Below, piece by piece: positions 1 through 9,241 of a DNA stretch of 64,000 nt. Origin of the DNA: CAZJTL01 sp964548905 (GTDB taxonomy: Bacteria > Cyanobacteriota > Cyanobacteriia > Cyanobacteriales > Xenococcaceae); assembly GCA_964548905.1 (NCBI GenBank), contig CAZJTL010000004.1, forward strand, positions 9,723 to 73,722, written 5' to 3'. Numbering within the stretch: the first letter of the stretch is position 1; the number at the start of each line of letters is the position of its first letter. Made by a program: the position numbers and the translations under genes. The notes under the pieces are model-generated. The model was not told where the DNA came from, searched no databases, and saw only the letters and a program-made list of their open reading frames with translations.

Positions 1-994
1 CGACAGTAATTAAGGGAGAACTATTAATTTTGAAGTTACTTTCTGCTTTCGCTTTGGCTAAATTTGCTCGCACTAGTAACAAAACTTCTGCTGCTGATTG
101 GAATCGATCGCGCACATCGCTTTCAACTAGGCGATCGAGGATTGCTGCTAATTCTTCACTAACAGACACGCCTGTTTGCCGCCATCGCCACTGCTGCTTT
201 TGTTCGTCAAACAAAGGTTCCGATGCTTCAGAGTCAGGAAGACTAGCTGTTAACAGGCGAATTGCAGTTACGCCTAAGCTGTAGAGATCGCTTGCTGGAT
301 CAACTCTTCCTTCCATTTGTTCTGGTGCAGCATAACCGGGAGTAGCAATAATCGGATGATTAGGGGAAACTATCCCAGTATCTAGTTTTTGTGAGCTGCC
401 AAAATCGATTAAAGCAAACGTCCCATCTTGTTGACGCAGAATGTTGCCTAGCTTAATATCTCTGTGAACGATCCCTTGTTCGTGAATAAATTGGAGGACA
501 GGGAGCAAGTTATTCAAAAATTGCCAGATCTGAGCCTCATTAAAAGCACCGCGATCGCTTAGTTCCGAAAACAAATCCCAGCCATCAATAAATTCCTGAA
601 CTATATATAAACGCCCTTCTTCCTCGAAAAAAGCGAGTAAGCTAGGAATTTGCGGATGAGTGCCTACTTTGGTCAGTATTTCTGCTTCTTGTTGAAATAA
701 ACCCCTTAAAAAATTTATATTTTTGGAATTATGTAGATCGGGCGCAAATTGTTTGATTACGCAAGGAGTAGACAAGCGATCTTCATCTACTGCTTCAAAA
801 ATACTAGCAAATCCTCCAGACCCCAAAGAGCGTATAATTCGGTAGCGTTCTCTCAACAGTAATGGTGAACCACAGCGATCGCAAACTTTAGCTTGTGCTA
901 AGTTAAGATGGCGACAAGCATTGTTAGGACATTGACCAATGACAAAATCCTTCGTCTTTTCTCTTCTCAACTGTGAAGGCAAAGTGGTAGTCAT
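1..994 (-). CDS. Serine/threonine protein kinase with N-terminal four-Cys motif, 3' end outside window
   Basis: The reverse strand from the ATG at 994 is open to the window edge (about 331 residues), so the C-terminus is missing. Near the N-terminus four cysteines (CPNNAC then CDRCG) form a small zinc-ribbon-like prefix, as in the cyanobacterial four-Cys kinases. The kinase domain follows: glycine loop LGSGGFASIF, catalytic loop HRDIKLGN, DFG motif in IDFGSS, and the APE-like segment YAAPEQ. These are Hanks-type eukaryotic-like kinase signatures, so ATP-dependent phosphorylation of Ser/Thr is the expected activity. The substrate is unknown. Any sensory or repeat domain would lie beyond the left edge. 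Confidence 0.9.
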   Translation of the reverse strand, partial: MTTTLPSQLRREKTKDFVIGQCPNNACRHLNLAQAKVCDRCGSPLLLRERYRIIRSLGSGGFASIFEAVDEDRLSTPCVIKQFAPDLHNSKNINFLRGLFQQEAEILTKVGTHPQIPSLLAFFEEEGRLYIVQEFIDGWDLFSELSDRGAFNEAQIWQFLNNLLPVLQFIHEQGIVHRDIKLGNILRQQDGTFALIDFGSSQKLDTGIVSPNHPIIATPGYAAPEQMEGRVDPASDLYSLGVTAIRLLTASLPDSEASEPLFDEQKQQWRWRQTGVSVSEELAAILDRLVESDVRDRFQSAAEVLLLVRANLAKAKAESNFKINSSPLITV

Positions 995-1477
995 TGAAGC
1001 AGGGGACAGGGAGCAGGGGAGCAGGGGAGCAAGGGAGAGGGGGAGACAAGGAGAAATCTAAAGCTTAGAGCCTAAAACTTTTGACTTTTGACTTTTGACT
1101 TTTGACTTGAAAACCTCCTGCCTCCTGATAGCTGATAGCTAAAACCTATTAAAACAACCTAAACATTTATTAATCAATAATAAGTGTAGAGACTGTCTCC
1201 GTAGAAACACTTATTATGAAGTTTTGTTGAAACTTTGATGTCTTTTTAGTAAAAAGCTTGCTTGGCAGATGTTTTCAGGCATAGTTAAATTTCTATCATC
1301 ACTATCACTAGCTTGAAATTCCGCAACAATAACTTAAGTAAGAAGGCAGAAGGTAAGTAGCAAGTAGCAAGTAGTAAGTAGCAAGTAAAAAAACTCATTA
1401 CTCATTACTCATTACTCATTACTTATTACTTATTACTTACTTTTCTCCCCCTCTCCCAGTCCCCTGTTCCCTAAACT
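995..1477. repeat. Spacer of 480 bp with heptanucleotide arrays
   Basis: No gene is visible. The spacer has GGGGAGCA-rich purine tracts (about 1000-1055), four copies of ACTTTTG (1077-1104), a degenerate AAGTAGC/AAGTAGT array (1353-1387) and four CTCATTA followed by CTTATTA units (1394-1440). These are short tandemly repeated repetitive (STRR-like) sequences of the kind common in cyanobacterial spacers. Confidence 0.85.
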
Positions 1478-2989
1478 CTATAATACATACCCTACCCGCG
1501 CATCGATCGCGTAATTTTTTAGTTCTGGTCGAATTTGTGGATGGTTGGCAATAAAGTTGTCAATAATCACGGCGACGCGATCGGCGTAACCGTATTCAGC
1601 AGCATGTCCCAATCCATGTAAAGCGCTTTCGCGACAAGCATCTGAATCAAGAGTGAGAATTTTTTCCATTACTTTGAGAAATTCCTCATTGCTGAGGCGA
1701 TCGATCTCGTTTTCTGGAGGCTCACAGCAAAAATAGGCATCCCACCACATGTAGCAGATATGATTGAGAGGATTAGCATTGGGTTCACTTAAATAACTCA
1801 AAGTAGGAGAGCATCTTTCCTGAAAACATTGCTCGAATAGGTTAAAAATCGAATTAATGGCGCGTTCTATTTCTAGCCAATTTACTCCACAATCGAGATC
1901 GTAACGACTAAATAAATGCATATCTGACAAGCCTTTATAGACTTGTATATCAGAAAAAGGTTTTAAAATTTCTCTAGCATTTTCAAACAATTGGGTAACG
2001 TAATTAACTCGCAGTTTGGCTGATAAGTCGATCGACCACTTATGATCGGTTTCAATAAAATAATACAAGTCTTCTGAGCGATCGAAATGCATTTTCAGCC
2101 AGTTATCTTGGCTAATATTAATCGTTTGTTCTTCAGAAATTTTAATTGATAACTTCGTTGAGCCTGTAAGAGAAGTTAGATCGATATCTTGATTGCAATC
2201 GATATCTAAAAAAAACAGATTTTTTAATTTTTTTAAATAGCTAAGATTGATAATTTGATTATTAGCAATTTTTAATATTTTTAATTTATTAAGATACTTA
2301 AGAGGTCTTAGATCGATGATTTTATTTTGATTGAGGTTAAGTTTTTCTAGCTTTTCCAAATTTGCTAAAGCTTCAAGATTGCTGATTTGATTGCCTTCTA
2401 GAGTTAGTCTAGTGAGTTTAGTCAGATATTTTAGATCGGTGAGATCTTCAACACCACAAAAATTTAATTTTAATTCAGTTAAATTATCCAAATATTTTAA
2501 AGGCGTAATTTCTTCAATTTTCCCTAGTTCTATGCACAAAAATTCTAGCTCGGTTAGTTGAGATAAAGGACTAAGATCGGTAGAACAATTTTCAGCTAAA
2601 AATAAATATAAATGAGTTAAATTGTTGAGATTAGCCAGAAAGCTTAAGTTGTTAATTTTGCCGTGTAAACCAAGTTCTTGCAAGTTAGTTAAGGCGGCAA
2701 TACTATCTAGTTCTGTAATATATCCGTGAATTCTTAATTGCTTCAGTTGCGTTAAAGTAGCAATAGGTCTGAGATCGTAAGTGCGATCGTCTTTAAAACG
2801 ATAGCGCATCAAATCTAGTTTGGTCAGGCTAGCAAGTTGCACGCTAGCTTCTTGATAGTTATAAGTACCAGCAATCTCTAGCAGTAGCTCAATCGTATTT
2901 CTGATTTCCTGAGAAAGACTGTCTTTATACAAGCACCACTCGGTAAAACTGTTAGGTTTGATATCTTTCTCGGCTATTAGATCGCTCAT
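1478..2989 (-). CDS. Leucine-rich-repeat protein with unknown C-terminal domain
   Basis: This is a 503-residue protein with no signal peptide. Residues about 50-290 hold roughly ten 20-23-residue leucine-rich repeats of the SDS22/internalin type (pattern LxxLxxLxLxxNxIxxLxxL), a protein-protein interaction scaffold. Residues about 310-503 are a different, Cys/Trp-containing region (CYMWWDAYF, then ALHGLGHAAEYGYADRV) that looks helical and is reminiscent of a HEAT-like tail; I do not recognise it as a named family. It stands alone between repeat-rich spacers. Function unknown; a cytosolic adaptor is an inference from the fold. Confidence 0.8.
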   Translation of the reverse strand: MSDLIAEKDIKPNSFTEWCLYKDSLSQEIRNTIELLLEIAGTYNYQEASVQLASLTKLDLMRYRFKDDRTYDLRPIATLTQLKQLRIHGYITELDSIAALTNLQELGLHGKINNLSFLANLNNLTHLYLFLAENCSTDLSPLSQLTELEFLCIELGKIEEITPLKYLDNLTELKLNFCGVEDLTDLKYLTKLTRLTLEGNQISNLEALANLEKLEKLNLNQNKIIDLRPLKYLNKLKILKIANNQIINLSYLKKLKNLFFLDIDCNQDIDLTSLTGSTKLSIKISEEQTINISQDNWLKMHFDRSEDLYYFIETDHKWSIDLSAKLRVNYVTQLFENAREILKPFSDIQVYKGLSDMHLFSRYDLDCGVNWLEIERAINSIFNLFEQCFQERCSPTLSYLSEPNANPLNHICYMWWDAYFCCEPPENEIDRLSNEEFLKVMEKILTLDSDACRESALHGLGHAAEYGYADRVAVIIDNFIANHPQIRPELKNYAIDARVGYVL

Positions 2990-3325
2990 ACAGATGTTTC
3001 GGTCGTTGGGATTTTGCTAAAGGCTAAGATAGCAGTAAAGATTTACAACTAGGTAAATGTAATTAAGCTCAAATTTTCCAGAAAAAGGAGTATTTTTGCA
3101 AAGATTTAACATTCATTTCCAAAAGTTTATTTTAAGCTGGTCAACATCTAATTTGTAGGTGGAGAGAAGGCAGAAGGAATTTAAAGTCTAAAGTCTAAAG
3201 TCTAAAGTCTTGAGTTTTTTAATTGCGAATTGCGAATTGAGTAAGACTCGCAGGTACAAGGACGGGCGCTTAAACGTCGGACGCAGGTTCCGAGGACGCG
3301 CCCCCCAGAAGAAAAGAAATGTAGA
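2990..3325. repeat. Spacer with AAAGTCT heptamers and a GC-rich hairpin
   Basis: No gene is seen. It has an AAAGTCT array (about 3183-3211), a GCGAATT doublet, and a GC-rich two-level hairpin at 3264-3303 closed by GGGCGC and GCGCCC just past the ilvD stop. The hairpin is a distant relative of the GAGG-TTT-CCTC repeats found elsewhere in the window and may act as the ilvD terminator. Confidence 0.65.
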
Positions 3326-5011
3326 TTAAAACAAATCTAAATCCGTCACAGCACCAAGGCTGCTGGAAGAAACAAGTTTGGCATATTTACCAAGAATTCC
3401 TGTGCTATATCGAGGTTGTGGTGGCTGCCAGTTGGCACGACGTTTGCTTAATTCTGCCTCAGATACATTAAGTTGTAGCGATCGCGAATCAGCGTCAATA
3501 GTAATACTATCTCCTTCTTCAACTAGGGCGATCGTCCCTCCTACGGCTGCTTCTGGAGCAACATGACCGACAACCATACCATAAGTACCACCAGAGAAAC
3601 GTCCATCGGTAATCAAACCGACTGAATCACCTAACCCTGCACCGATAATTGCTGAGGTTGGTGCTAGCATTTCTCGCATTCCCGGTCCCCCTTTGGGCCC
3701 TTCGTAGCGGACAACAATCACATCTCCAGCTTTAATCTTACCTGCTAAAATCGCATCGAGACAGGCTTCTTCCGATTCAAACACTCTAGCAGGGCCAGTA
3801 ATTTGGGGGTTTTTAACACCACTGATCTTAGCTACCGAACCTTCTGTGGCTAAATTACCTTTGAGAATAGCTAGGTGTCCTTGTTTGTAAAGAGGATTAT
3901 CCCAAGCACGAATGACATCTTGATTGCTAGGCGGTACATCGGGAACATCTGCTAAAACTTCAGCGATCGTTTGTCCAGAAATGGTTAAAGCATCCCCGTG
4001 GAGTAGATCGTGAACTAGCAGCATTTTCATCACTTGCGGAATACCACCAGCTTGATGCAAGTTAGTGGTGACATAGCGACCAGAGGGCTTAAGATCGCAG
4101 AGTACGGGGACTCTTTGGCGAATAGTTTCAAAATCGTCAATAGTTAGAGGTACGCCGATAGAATGAGCGATCGCTAGCATGTGCAAGACAGCATTAGTCG
4201 AACCACCCACCGCCATAATTACCGAAATAGCATTTTCAAAGGTTTTGCGAGTTAAAATCTGACTGGGTAAAATTTGCTTGCGAATCGCTTCGACCAACAC
4301 AAACGCAGATTTTTCCGTACTTTCTGCTTTTTCTGCATCTTCTGCTGCCATTGTCGAAGAATAAGGTAAACTCAATCCCATTGCTTCTAGAGCAGAAGAC
4401 ATGGTGTTCGCCGTAAACATACCACCGCAAGAACCAGCACCAGGACAAGCATTGCGCTCGATCGCGGTTAATTCTGCTTCGTCAATTTTACCCGCGCTGT
4501 ACTGTCCTACAGCTTCAAAAGCACTAACAACAGTTAGATCTCGTCCGTTATAATGTCCTGGTTTAATCGTTCCACCGTAGACGAAGATAGCGGGAATATT
4601 CATCCTGGCGATCGCGATCGTCGCCCCAGGCATATTTTTATCGCAACCACCAATTGCCAGTACTCCATCCATGCTTTGTCCGTTGCAAGCAGTTTCGATC
4701 GAGTCAGCAATTACTTCACGAGAAACTAGGGAATATTTCATTCCTTCCGTTCCCATAGAAATACCATCGCTGATAGTAATTGTCCCAAACATCTGGGGCA
4801 TAGCATTGGCTTGTTTTAATGCTGCTTCAGCGCGTAATGCTAGAGTATTAATGCCCATGTTGCAAGGAGTAATGGTACTGTAACCATTAGCCACACCAAC
4901 GATCGGTTTGGTGAAATCGTTGTCGCTAAAACCTACCGCCCTTAACATGGCACGATTGGGGGATCTTTGCGTTCCCTGAGTAACAACTTTACTTCTGTAA
5001 TTATCTGACAT
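3326..5011 (-). CDS. ilvD: Dihydroxy-acid dehydratase
   Basis: Dehydrates 2,3-dihydroxy-isovalerate and 2,3-dihydroxy-3-methylvalerate to the 2-keto acids in valine, isoleucine and leucine synthesis. The 561-residue length is normal for the family. Iron-sulfur ligand candidates are Cys50 (TITPCNMG), Cys123 (GGCDKNMPG) and Cys195 (GAGSCGGMFTAN); the C-terminal GRFSGG and GGPGMREM blocks are also typical. It is divergent from asnS across about 170 bp, so the two probably share a promoter region. Nothing unusual. Confidence 0.98.
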   Translation of the reverse strand: MSDNYRSKVVTQGTQRSPNRAMLRAVGFSDNDFTKPIVGVANGYSTITPCNMGINTLALRAEAALKQANAMPQMFGTITISDGISMGTEGMKYSLVSREVIADSIETACNGQSMDGVLAIGGCDKNMPGATIAIARMNIPAIFVYGGTIKPGHYNGRDLTVVSAFEAVGQYSAGKIDEAELTAIERNACPGAGSCGGMFTANTMSSALEAMGLSLPYSSTMAAEDAEKAESTEKSAFVLVEAIRKQILPSQILTRKTFENAISVIMAVGGSTNAVLHMLAIAHSIGVPLTIDDFETIRQRVPVLCDLKPSGRYVTTNLHQAGGIPQVMKMLLVHDLLHGDALTISGQTIAEVLADVPDVPPSNQDVIRAWDNPLYKQGHLAILKGNLATEGSVAKISGVKNPQITGPARVFESEEACLDAILAGKIKAGDVIVVRYEGPKGGPGMREMLAPTSAIIGAGLGDSVGLITDGRFSGGTYGMVVGHVAPEAAVGGTIALVEEGDSITIDADSRSLQLNVSEAELSKRRANWQPPQPRYSTGILGKYAKLVSSSSLGAVTDLDLF

Positions 5012-5149
5012 TAACTATAGTTCTCCTTCTCTAAATAGCAACTTGTCTCTTCTGTAACGCATCCACCGCTAAATTATCATTTCCCTGTAGCTAGTTTATA
5101 AATAACTTATATTTTTTTACTAGGCGCGATCGAGCCTCAACAAGCTAGA

Positions 5150-5155
5150 TACAAT
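5150..5155 (+). promoter_or_regulatory. Possible -10 element of asnS
   Basis: TACAAT lies 28 bp before the asnS ATG in the ilvD/asnS divergent spacer and matches a SigA-type -10 box. No convincing -35 hexamer is seen upstream, so the assignment is tentative. Confidence 0.35.
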
Positions 5156-5182
5156 AATTTTGAGATAAATAATCGAGAAAAC

Positions 5183-6574
5183 ATGGTAACTAGAAGGATT
5201 GCAGAGATTTTAAAAAACAGTCAACCCGATGAAGAGATAGCGATCGCGGGTTGGGTACGCACCAAAAGAGAGTTAAAAGAATTTTCCTTTATGGAAGTCA
5301 ATGATGGTTCTTGTTTGGCAAATTTACAAGTGATTCTCAATCTTGACTTACCAGAATACTCAACATTCATCAAAAAGCTTAATACTGGCGCATCGGTTGA
5401 AGTAAATGGGGTGTTAGTTCCCTCACCAGGAAAAGGACAGAGAATCGAATTAAAAGCCTCCTCAGTTACAGTTTATGGCGAATCTGACCCCGAAACCTAT
5501 CCCCTGCAAAAAAAACGTCACTCCTTTGAATTTCTCCGCACCCTCGGACATTTGCGTGCGCGTACCAATACTCTCGGCGCTGTGTTTCGGGTTCGTAATG
5601 CCTGCGCTACCGCCATTCATAACTTTTTCCAAGAACGCGGCTTTTTGTGGATTCATACCCCCATTATCACTGCTAGCGATTGTGAAGGCGCTGGCGAGTT
5701 ATTTACTGTCACTAATTTCAATCTCAACAACATTCCCAAAACTAAAAATCAGGAAGTTGATTACTCTCAGGACTTTTTTGGCAAACCAGCTTACTTAACA
5801 GTTAGCGGACAATTGCAAGCCGAAGTAATGGCGATGGCATTTCAAAACGTCTATACATTCGGCCCCACTTTCCGTGCTGAAAATTCTAACACTTCTAGGC
5901 ATTTAGCCGAGTTTTGGATGGTCGAGCCAGAAATGGCTTTTTGCGACATCGAAGGCGATCAAAATTTAGCTGAAGAATTTCTCAAATATATCTTCAATTA
6001 TGTGATCAATAATTGTGCTGAAGATATGGAATTTTTCAACAAATTAATTGACAATTCTGTCTTAGCAACTGCCGATAATATCATTAACAATGAATTTGCT
6101 AGAATTACATATACCGAAGCAGTTTCTCTCTTAGAAAAAGCCCAGAAAAAATTTGAATTTCCAGTCAATTGGGGCATAGATTTACAGTCAGAACACGAAC
6201 GTTATTTAGCAGAAGAATTATTTAAAAAGCCAGTCATTGTTACCAACTATCCCAAAGATATTAAGGCTTTTTATATGCGTTTAAATGACGATAATAAAAC
6301 CGTCGCCGCTATGGATATTCTCGCACCTAAAATTGGTGAAATTATTGGTGGTTCACAAAGAGAAGAACGCTTGGATGTGCTAGAAAAACGTGTGCAAGAA
6401 ACGGGAATAGAATTAGATAGCGTCTGGTGGTATTTAGATTTACGTCGCTACGGAACTGTTCCTCATGCTGGATTTGGTTTGGGTTTTGAAAGAATAGTAC
6501 AATTTATGACAGGAATGACCAATATTCGTGATGTCATTCCTTTTCCACGCACACCTTTGAGTGCAGACTTCTAA
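5183..6574 (+). CDS. asnS: Asparaginyl-tRNA synthetase
   Basis: Charges tRNA-Asn with asparagine. The 463-residue protein has an N-terminal OB-fold anticodon-binding domain (about 1-110) and a class II catalytic core. Motif 2 is seen as GPTFRAENSNTSRHLAEFWM, and motif 3 as GFGLGFERIVQFMTG near the C-terminus. The absence of an aspartate-type insertion and the family length favour AsnRS over AspRS. A small CCTTC-GGGA-GAAGG hairpin at 6578-6591 directly after the stop may help end transcription. Confidence 0.97.
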   Translation: MVTRRIAEILKNSQPDEEIAIAGWVRTKRELKEFSFMEVNDGSCLANLQVILNLDLPEYSTFIKKLNTGASVEVNGVLVPSPGKGQRIELKASSVTVYGESDPETYPLQKKRHSFEFLRTLGHLRARTNTLGAVFRVRNACATAIHNFFQERGFLWIHTPIITASDCEGAGELFTVTNFNLNNIPKTKNQEVDYSQDFFGKPAYLTVSGQLQAEVMAMAFQNVYTFGPTFRAENSNTSRHLAEFWMVEPEMAFCDIEGDQNLAEEFLKYIFNYVINNCAEDMEFFNKLIDNSVLATADNIINNEFARITYTEAVSLLEKAQKKFEFPVNWGIDLQSEHERYLAEELFKKPVIVTNYPKDIKAFYMRLNDDNKTVAAMDILAPKIGEIIGGSQREERLDVLEKRVQETGIELDSVWWYLDLRRYGTVPHAGFGLGFERIVQFMTGMTNIRDVIPFPRTPLSADF

Positions 6575-6869
6575 CTTCCTTCGGGAGAAGGCAGTCCTCA
6601 TGAAAAAATTTCACCATCATCCGATGAAAGAGGGTATGGGGTGTAGGGTGTAGGGTGTAGGGGCAATCCCTTGTGGTTGCCCTAGTTGGGTTGTAGGGTG
6701 CAGGGGAGGCGCGGGATCTGAGGTTTCCTCAGATCTTTAAGCGCCGTTGTAGGGGAAAATCTTTTTCAAGTCAGAGGGCAGAAGTCAGAAGTCAGAAGGT
6801 TCAGTTATCGGTGAGATAGAAAGTTTAATGCTGCCTGCACTGTCTTTTCCCAACCCTTGACTTTCTAGA
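6575..6869. repeat. Repeat-filled spacer after asnS
   Basis: No gene is seen. It holds a GGGTGTA tandem array (about 6640-6660), a GGGCAA...TTGCCC hairpin (about 6661-6682), and a complete copy of the GAGG-TTT-CCTC two-stem repeat (6708-6745), annotated separately. Confidence 0.75.
6708..6745. repeat. Two-stem palindromic repeat, copy 1
   Basis: The outer clamp is GGCGC (6708-6712) with GCGCC (6741-6745). The inner perfect 9-bp stem GATCTGAGG / CCTCAGATC closes a TTT loop. The same core with different but complementary arms recurs at 29690, 49509 and 49572. Confidence 0.8.
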
Positions 6870-7379
6870 CTACAGAGATTCGGCTCCTAAGACAATTTTA
6901 AAAACGCTATCATTTGGTTTTGATGCAATTGCCGCTTCCCATCCTAGGGAAGTCAAAAATTCTTCAGCTACAGCAGTTTCAATTACATCTACCCCCCATT
7001 CTCCAGGTTGTAAAGAATCGGGAGAAGTACTTGTAGCTGGCGTAGTTTTAATTCCGCCTAAAAGGATAATTTCTGGTAGTGAAACCTGATTATCTTTAGA
7101 TCGATCTAAACGTTTTTGCCGCAAAGCTTGAGCGCATAATTGTCCAACTTCAGAGGCAGAAAATTCAGTGATCGAATACAAAATTTCTACTTGCCAATGA
7201 GGATTATCTACCAGACGACAATTAATGTTTTGATATTTTTTTAAACCCTCTACAAATACATGACAAAACTCAGTTCGATCGAGTGCGGGAAAGCTATTTC
7301 CAATTAAATTGAAATTGTGAGCTAGCAACATTCTTCCTGTTTCTTTTTGTGTCAAAATTTTTGCTCCTGTTAATTCCAA
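6870..7379 (-). CDS. Conserved-looking hypothetical protein
   Basis: This is a 169-residue soluble protein without signal peptide or membrane segment. I do not recognise the family. It contains several Asn/Gln and aromatic-rich stretches, a conserved-looking block ending in PEIILLGGIKTTP, and a low-complexity TTPATSTSPDS linker about residue 113. It lies 42 bp downstream of the phycobiliprotein-like gene on the same strand, so the two are probably co-transcribed and may act together. Confidence 0.6.
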   Translation of the reverse strand: MELTGAKILTQKETGRMLLAHNFNLIGNSFPALDRTEFCHVFVEGLKKYQNINCRLVDNPHWQVEILYSITEFSASEVGQLCAQALRQKRLDRSKDNQVSLPEIILLGGIKTTPATSTSPDSLQPGEWGVDVIETAVAEEFLTSLGWEAAIASKPNDSVFKIVLGAESL

Positions 7380-7421
7380 ATTTTATCTTTCTATTTTCTA
7401 TTGCCTATTTTTGTCCAATAA

Positions 7422-7997
7422 TTAACTTTTAAAGCGATCGAGTTGACTGATTAAATGGTCAAAATAAGGCGCGATTTGATCTTGTTCTACTTCAGAAAAC
7501 TCTTGCAAACTATATTTTTTTAAATTCTCTAATCCTAAAATCATTGCCTCTAAAGGAACTTTTAATTCTTGATAAAGTTGTTCCATATAGTGCAAACCTT
7601 CTGAACTAGTATATTGCGTCGATCGTCCAGCAATACCATAGGTGACACAGCGTAAAAAATGCCAGAAATCGCGCCAACAAGCTTCTGCTCTCGCTGGTGG
7701 ATAAAGATCGCCTCCTGGTTCGATAATATGAGGATATTGTTTTAAAACTTCAGCTCTAGCGCTGGCGACAATAGTAGCAGCTTTATCTCTAAGCTGTTTG
7801 GCTTTCTCTAGAGGCTCCTTCGTACTTGGTGCTAGGCTTTGAATTACTTCTATATCTTCATCTGTAAGATAACGAACTTCATCATCAGCTTGTTGAAACT
7901 TAGCAATTATTTCTTCTGAATATTGTTCTTGCCAACTCGCAAAACTGACAATTCTCGATTTTTGAATCAATTGTTTAACTTTTTCGCTTAATTGCAT
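7422..7997 (-). CDS. Atypical phycobiliprotein-family protein (bilin site retained)
   Basis: The 191-residue protein aligns by eye with allophycocyanin/phycocyanin subunits over residues about 80-165: PGGDLYP, then EACWRDFWHFLRCVTYGIAG, then LKVPLEAMILGLENLK. The bilin-linking motif is preserved as Cys107-Trp-Arg109-Asp110, matching the C-x-R-D motif of canonical subunits, so it probably binds a bilin. Overall it is too divergent for ApcA, ApcB, CpcA or CpcB, and it is not in a rod or core operon. It may be a minor phycobilisome or bilin-handling protein. It is divergent from a HEAT-repeat gene at 8303, whose family includes bilin lyases and the phycobilisome-degradation factor NblB. Confidence 0.8.
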   Translation of the reverse strand: MQLSEKVKQLIQKSRIVSFASWQEQYSEEIIAKFQQADDEVRYLTDEDIEVIQSLAPSTKEPLEKAKQLRDKAATIVASARAEVLKQYPHIIEPGGDLYPPARAEACWRDFWHFLRCVTYGIAGRSTQYTSSEGLHYMEQLYQELKVPLEAMILGLENLKKYSLQEFSEVEQDQIAPYFDHLISQLDRFKS

Positions 7998-8006
7998 AAA
8001 TTATTG

Positions 8007-8062
8007 TTAGTTGTTAGTTGTTAGTTGTTAGTTGTTAGTTGTTAGTTGTTAGTTGTTAGTTG
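8007..8062. repeat. TTAGTTG heptamer array, eight units
   Basis: Eight perfect head-to-tail copies of TTAGTTG lie in the divergent spacer between the phycobiliprotein-like gene and the HEAT-repeat gene. The rest of the roughly 300-bp spacer (7998-8302) has purine-rich GGGAGCA and GCGAATT repeats and no gene. Confidence 0.95.
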
Positions 8063-8302
8063 TTCATGGTTCATGGTTCATTGCAAAACAGGGAGTAGGG
8101 AGCAGGCAGCAGGCAGCAGGTTTTTAATTGCGAATTGCGAACCCGCGCCACTGCAAGGGCGAATTGCGAATTGTCCCCTGCCCCCCTGCTCCCCTGCTCC
8201 CCTGCTTCTGGGCTTTAACTAAAAATCATCCCAAAAAAGGTGTTAACTACCTGTACAAATGTAAACTAAAGTAAAGGAAAGCTCTCATTTAACTCTCCTC
8301 CT

Positions 8303-8959
8303 ATGAACATCGAACAAATCAAAGAACAGCTAGAAAATCTCGACCCTCAAAAGCGTCTCAAAGCAATTACCGAGTTAAGGAATTACGATACGGATACAAC
8401 AGTCCCTTTACTCAAGAGCAAAATGAAAGACAAAGAATTTTTGGTTCGTTCTTTTGTAGCTATGGGATTTGGGAAAAAACAGAACGCTGAATCCTTTGCT
8501 GCTTTATTAGAATTAGTCAAATTCGATCGCGATCCTAATGTTAGAGCAGAAGCTGCTAATTCTCTGTCTTTATTTGGAAAAGTTTCTGCTTCTCATTTAG
8601 TATTGATATTCGATCGCGACGATCATTGGTTGGTACGTCGTAGTATTCTCGCTGCTTTAGTAGAATTAGACTGTCCTGAAGAAATGTTTGAAGTTTGCAT
8701 CATTGGTTTGTCAGGAGAAGATCTCACTGTTAGAGAATCATCGATCGACTGCTTAGGATATCTTGCTAGCACTCAAAAACGAGATGCAGCCTTAGCGCAA
8801 CTTCTTCGTTTAGTAAATGATGAATCTTGGCGTATTCGCATGAAAGTGGCCAAAGCTTTGACTAGATTTGACGAATCAGAGGCAAAAGAAGCTTTACTGC
8901 AACTAAGACAAGATCCCGATCATCGCGTGGTAGGAGCTACTTTAGAGAATCAAATTTGA
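8303..8959 (+). CDS. HEAT-repeat protein, possibly NblB/CpcE-like
   Basis: The 218-residue all-helical protein is built of about six HEAT/PBS-lyase repeats (units such as DPNVRAEAANSLSLFG, DDHWLVRRSILAALVEL and DESWRIRMKVAKALTRF). This repeat type occurs in CpcE-class bilin lyases, NblB and general scaffolds. Its divergent arrangement with a bilin-site-bearing phycobiliprotein-like gene suggests a role in chromophore or phycobilisome handling, but that is inference. No catalytic motif is visible. Confidence 0.75.
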   Translation: MNIEQIKEQLENLDPQKRLKAITELRNYDTDTTVPLLKSKMKDKEFLVRSFVAMGFGKKQNAESFAALLELVKFDRDPNVRAEAANSLSLFGKVSASHLVLIFDRDDHWLVRRSILAALVELDCPEEMFEVCIIGLSGEDLTVRESSIDCLGYLASTQKRDAALAQLLRLVNDESWRIRMKVAKALTRFDESEAKEALLQLRQDPDHRVVGATLENQI

Positions 8960-9241
8960 AATAATAAACCTGAAATCTAAAAGTCTTCCATCTATATTGA
9001 AGTGGTTATGACTTCAATAAAAAACTGTTGCGTCAACGTAATAGTTTTGAAACTGCTGCGATCGGAACATGAATAATGCATAGTTTTAGCTGTGTCAGTC
9101 CAGTAGACGCAAAAAACAAGGCATCGATCCCTTAAGAATTGCTATAGCATAGAGATGCTTTTAAAATATACACTTGTCTATGACTAATTTGCTAGAAATA
9201 AAGACTGCGATCGAACAGTTACCAAAAAGCAATATTCGGCG

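Noticed and set aside
1077..1440. CRISPR array suspected from regular repeats
   Set aside because: The units are 7 bp, head to tail with no spacers; no cas genes occur in the window.
4236..4883. Frames on both strands inside ilvD
   Set aside because: They are shadows of the ilvD frame, which carries the conserved iron-sulfur motifs.
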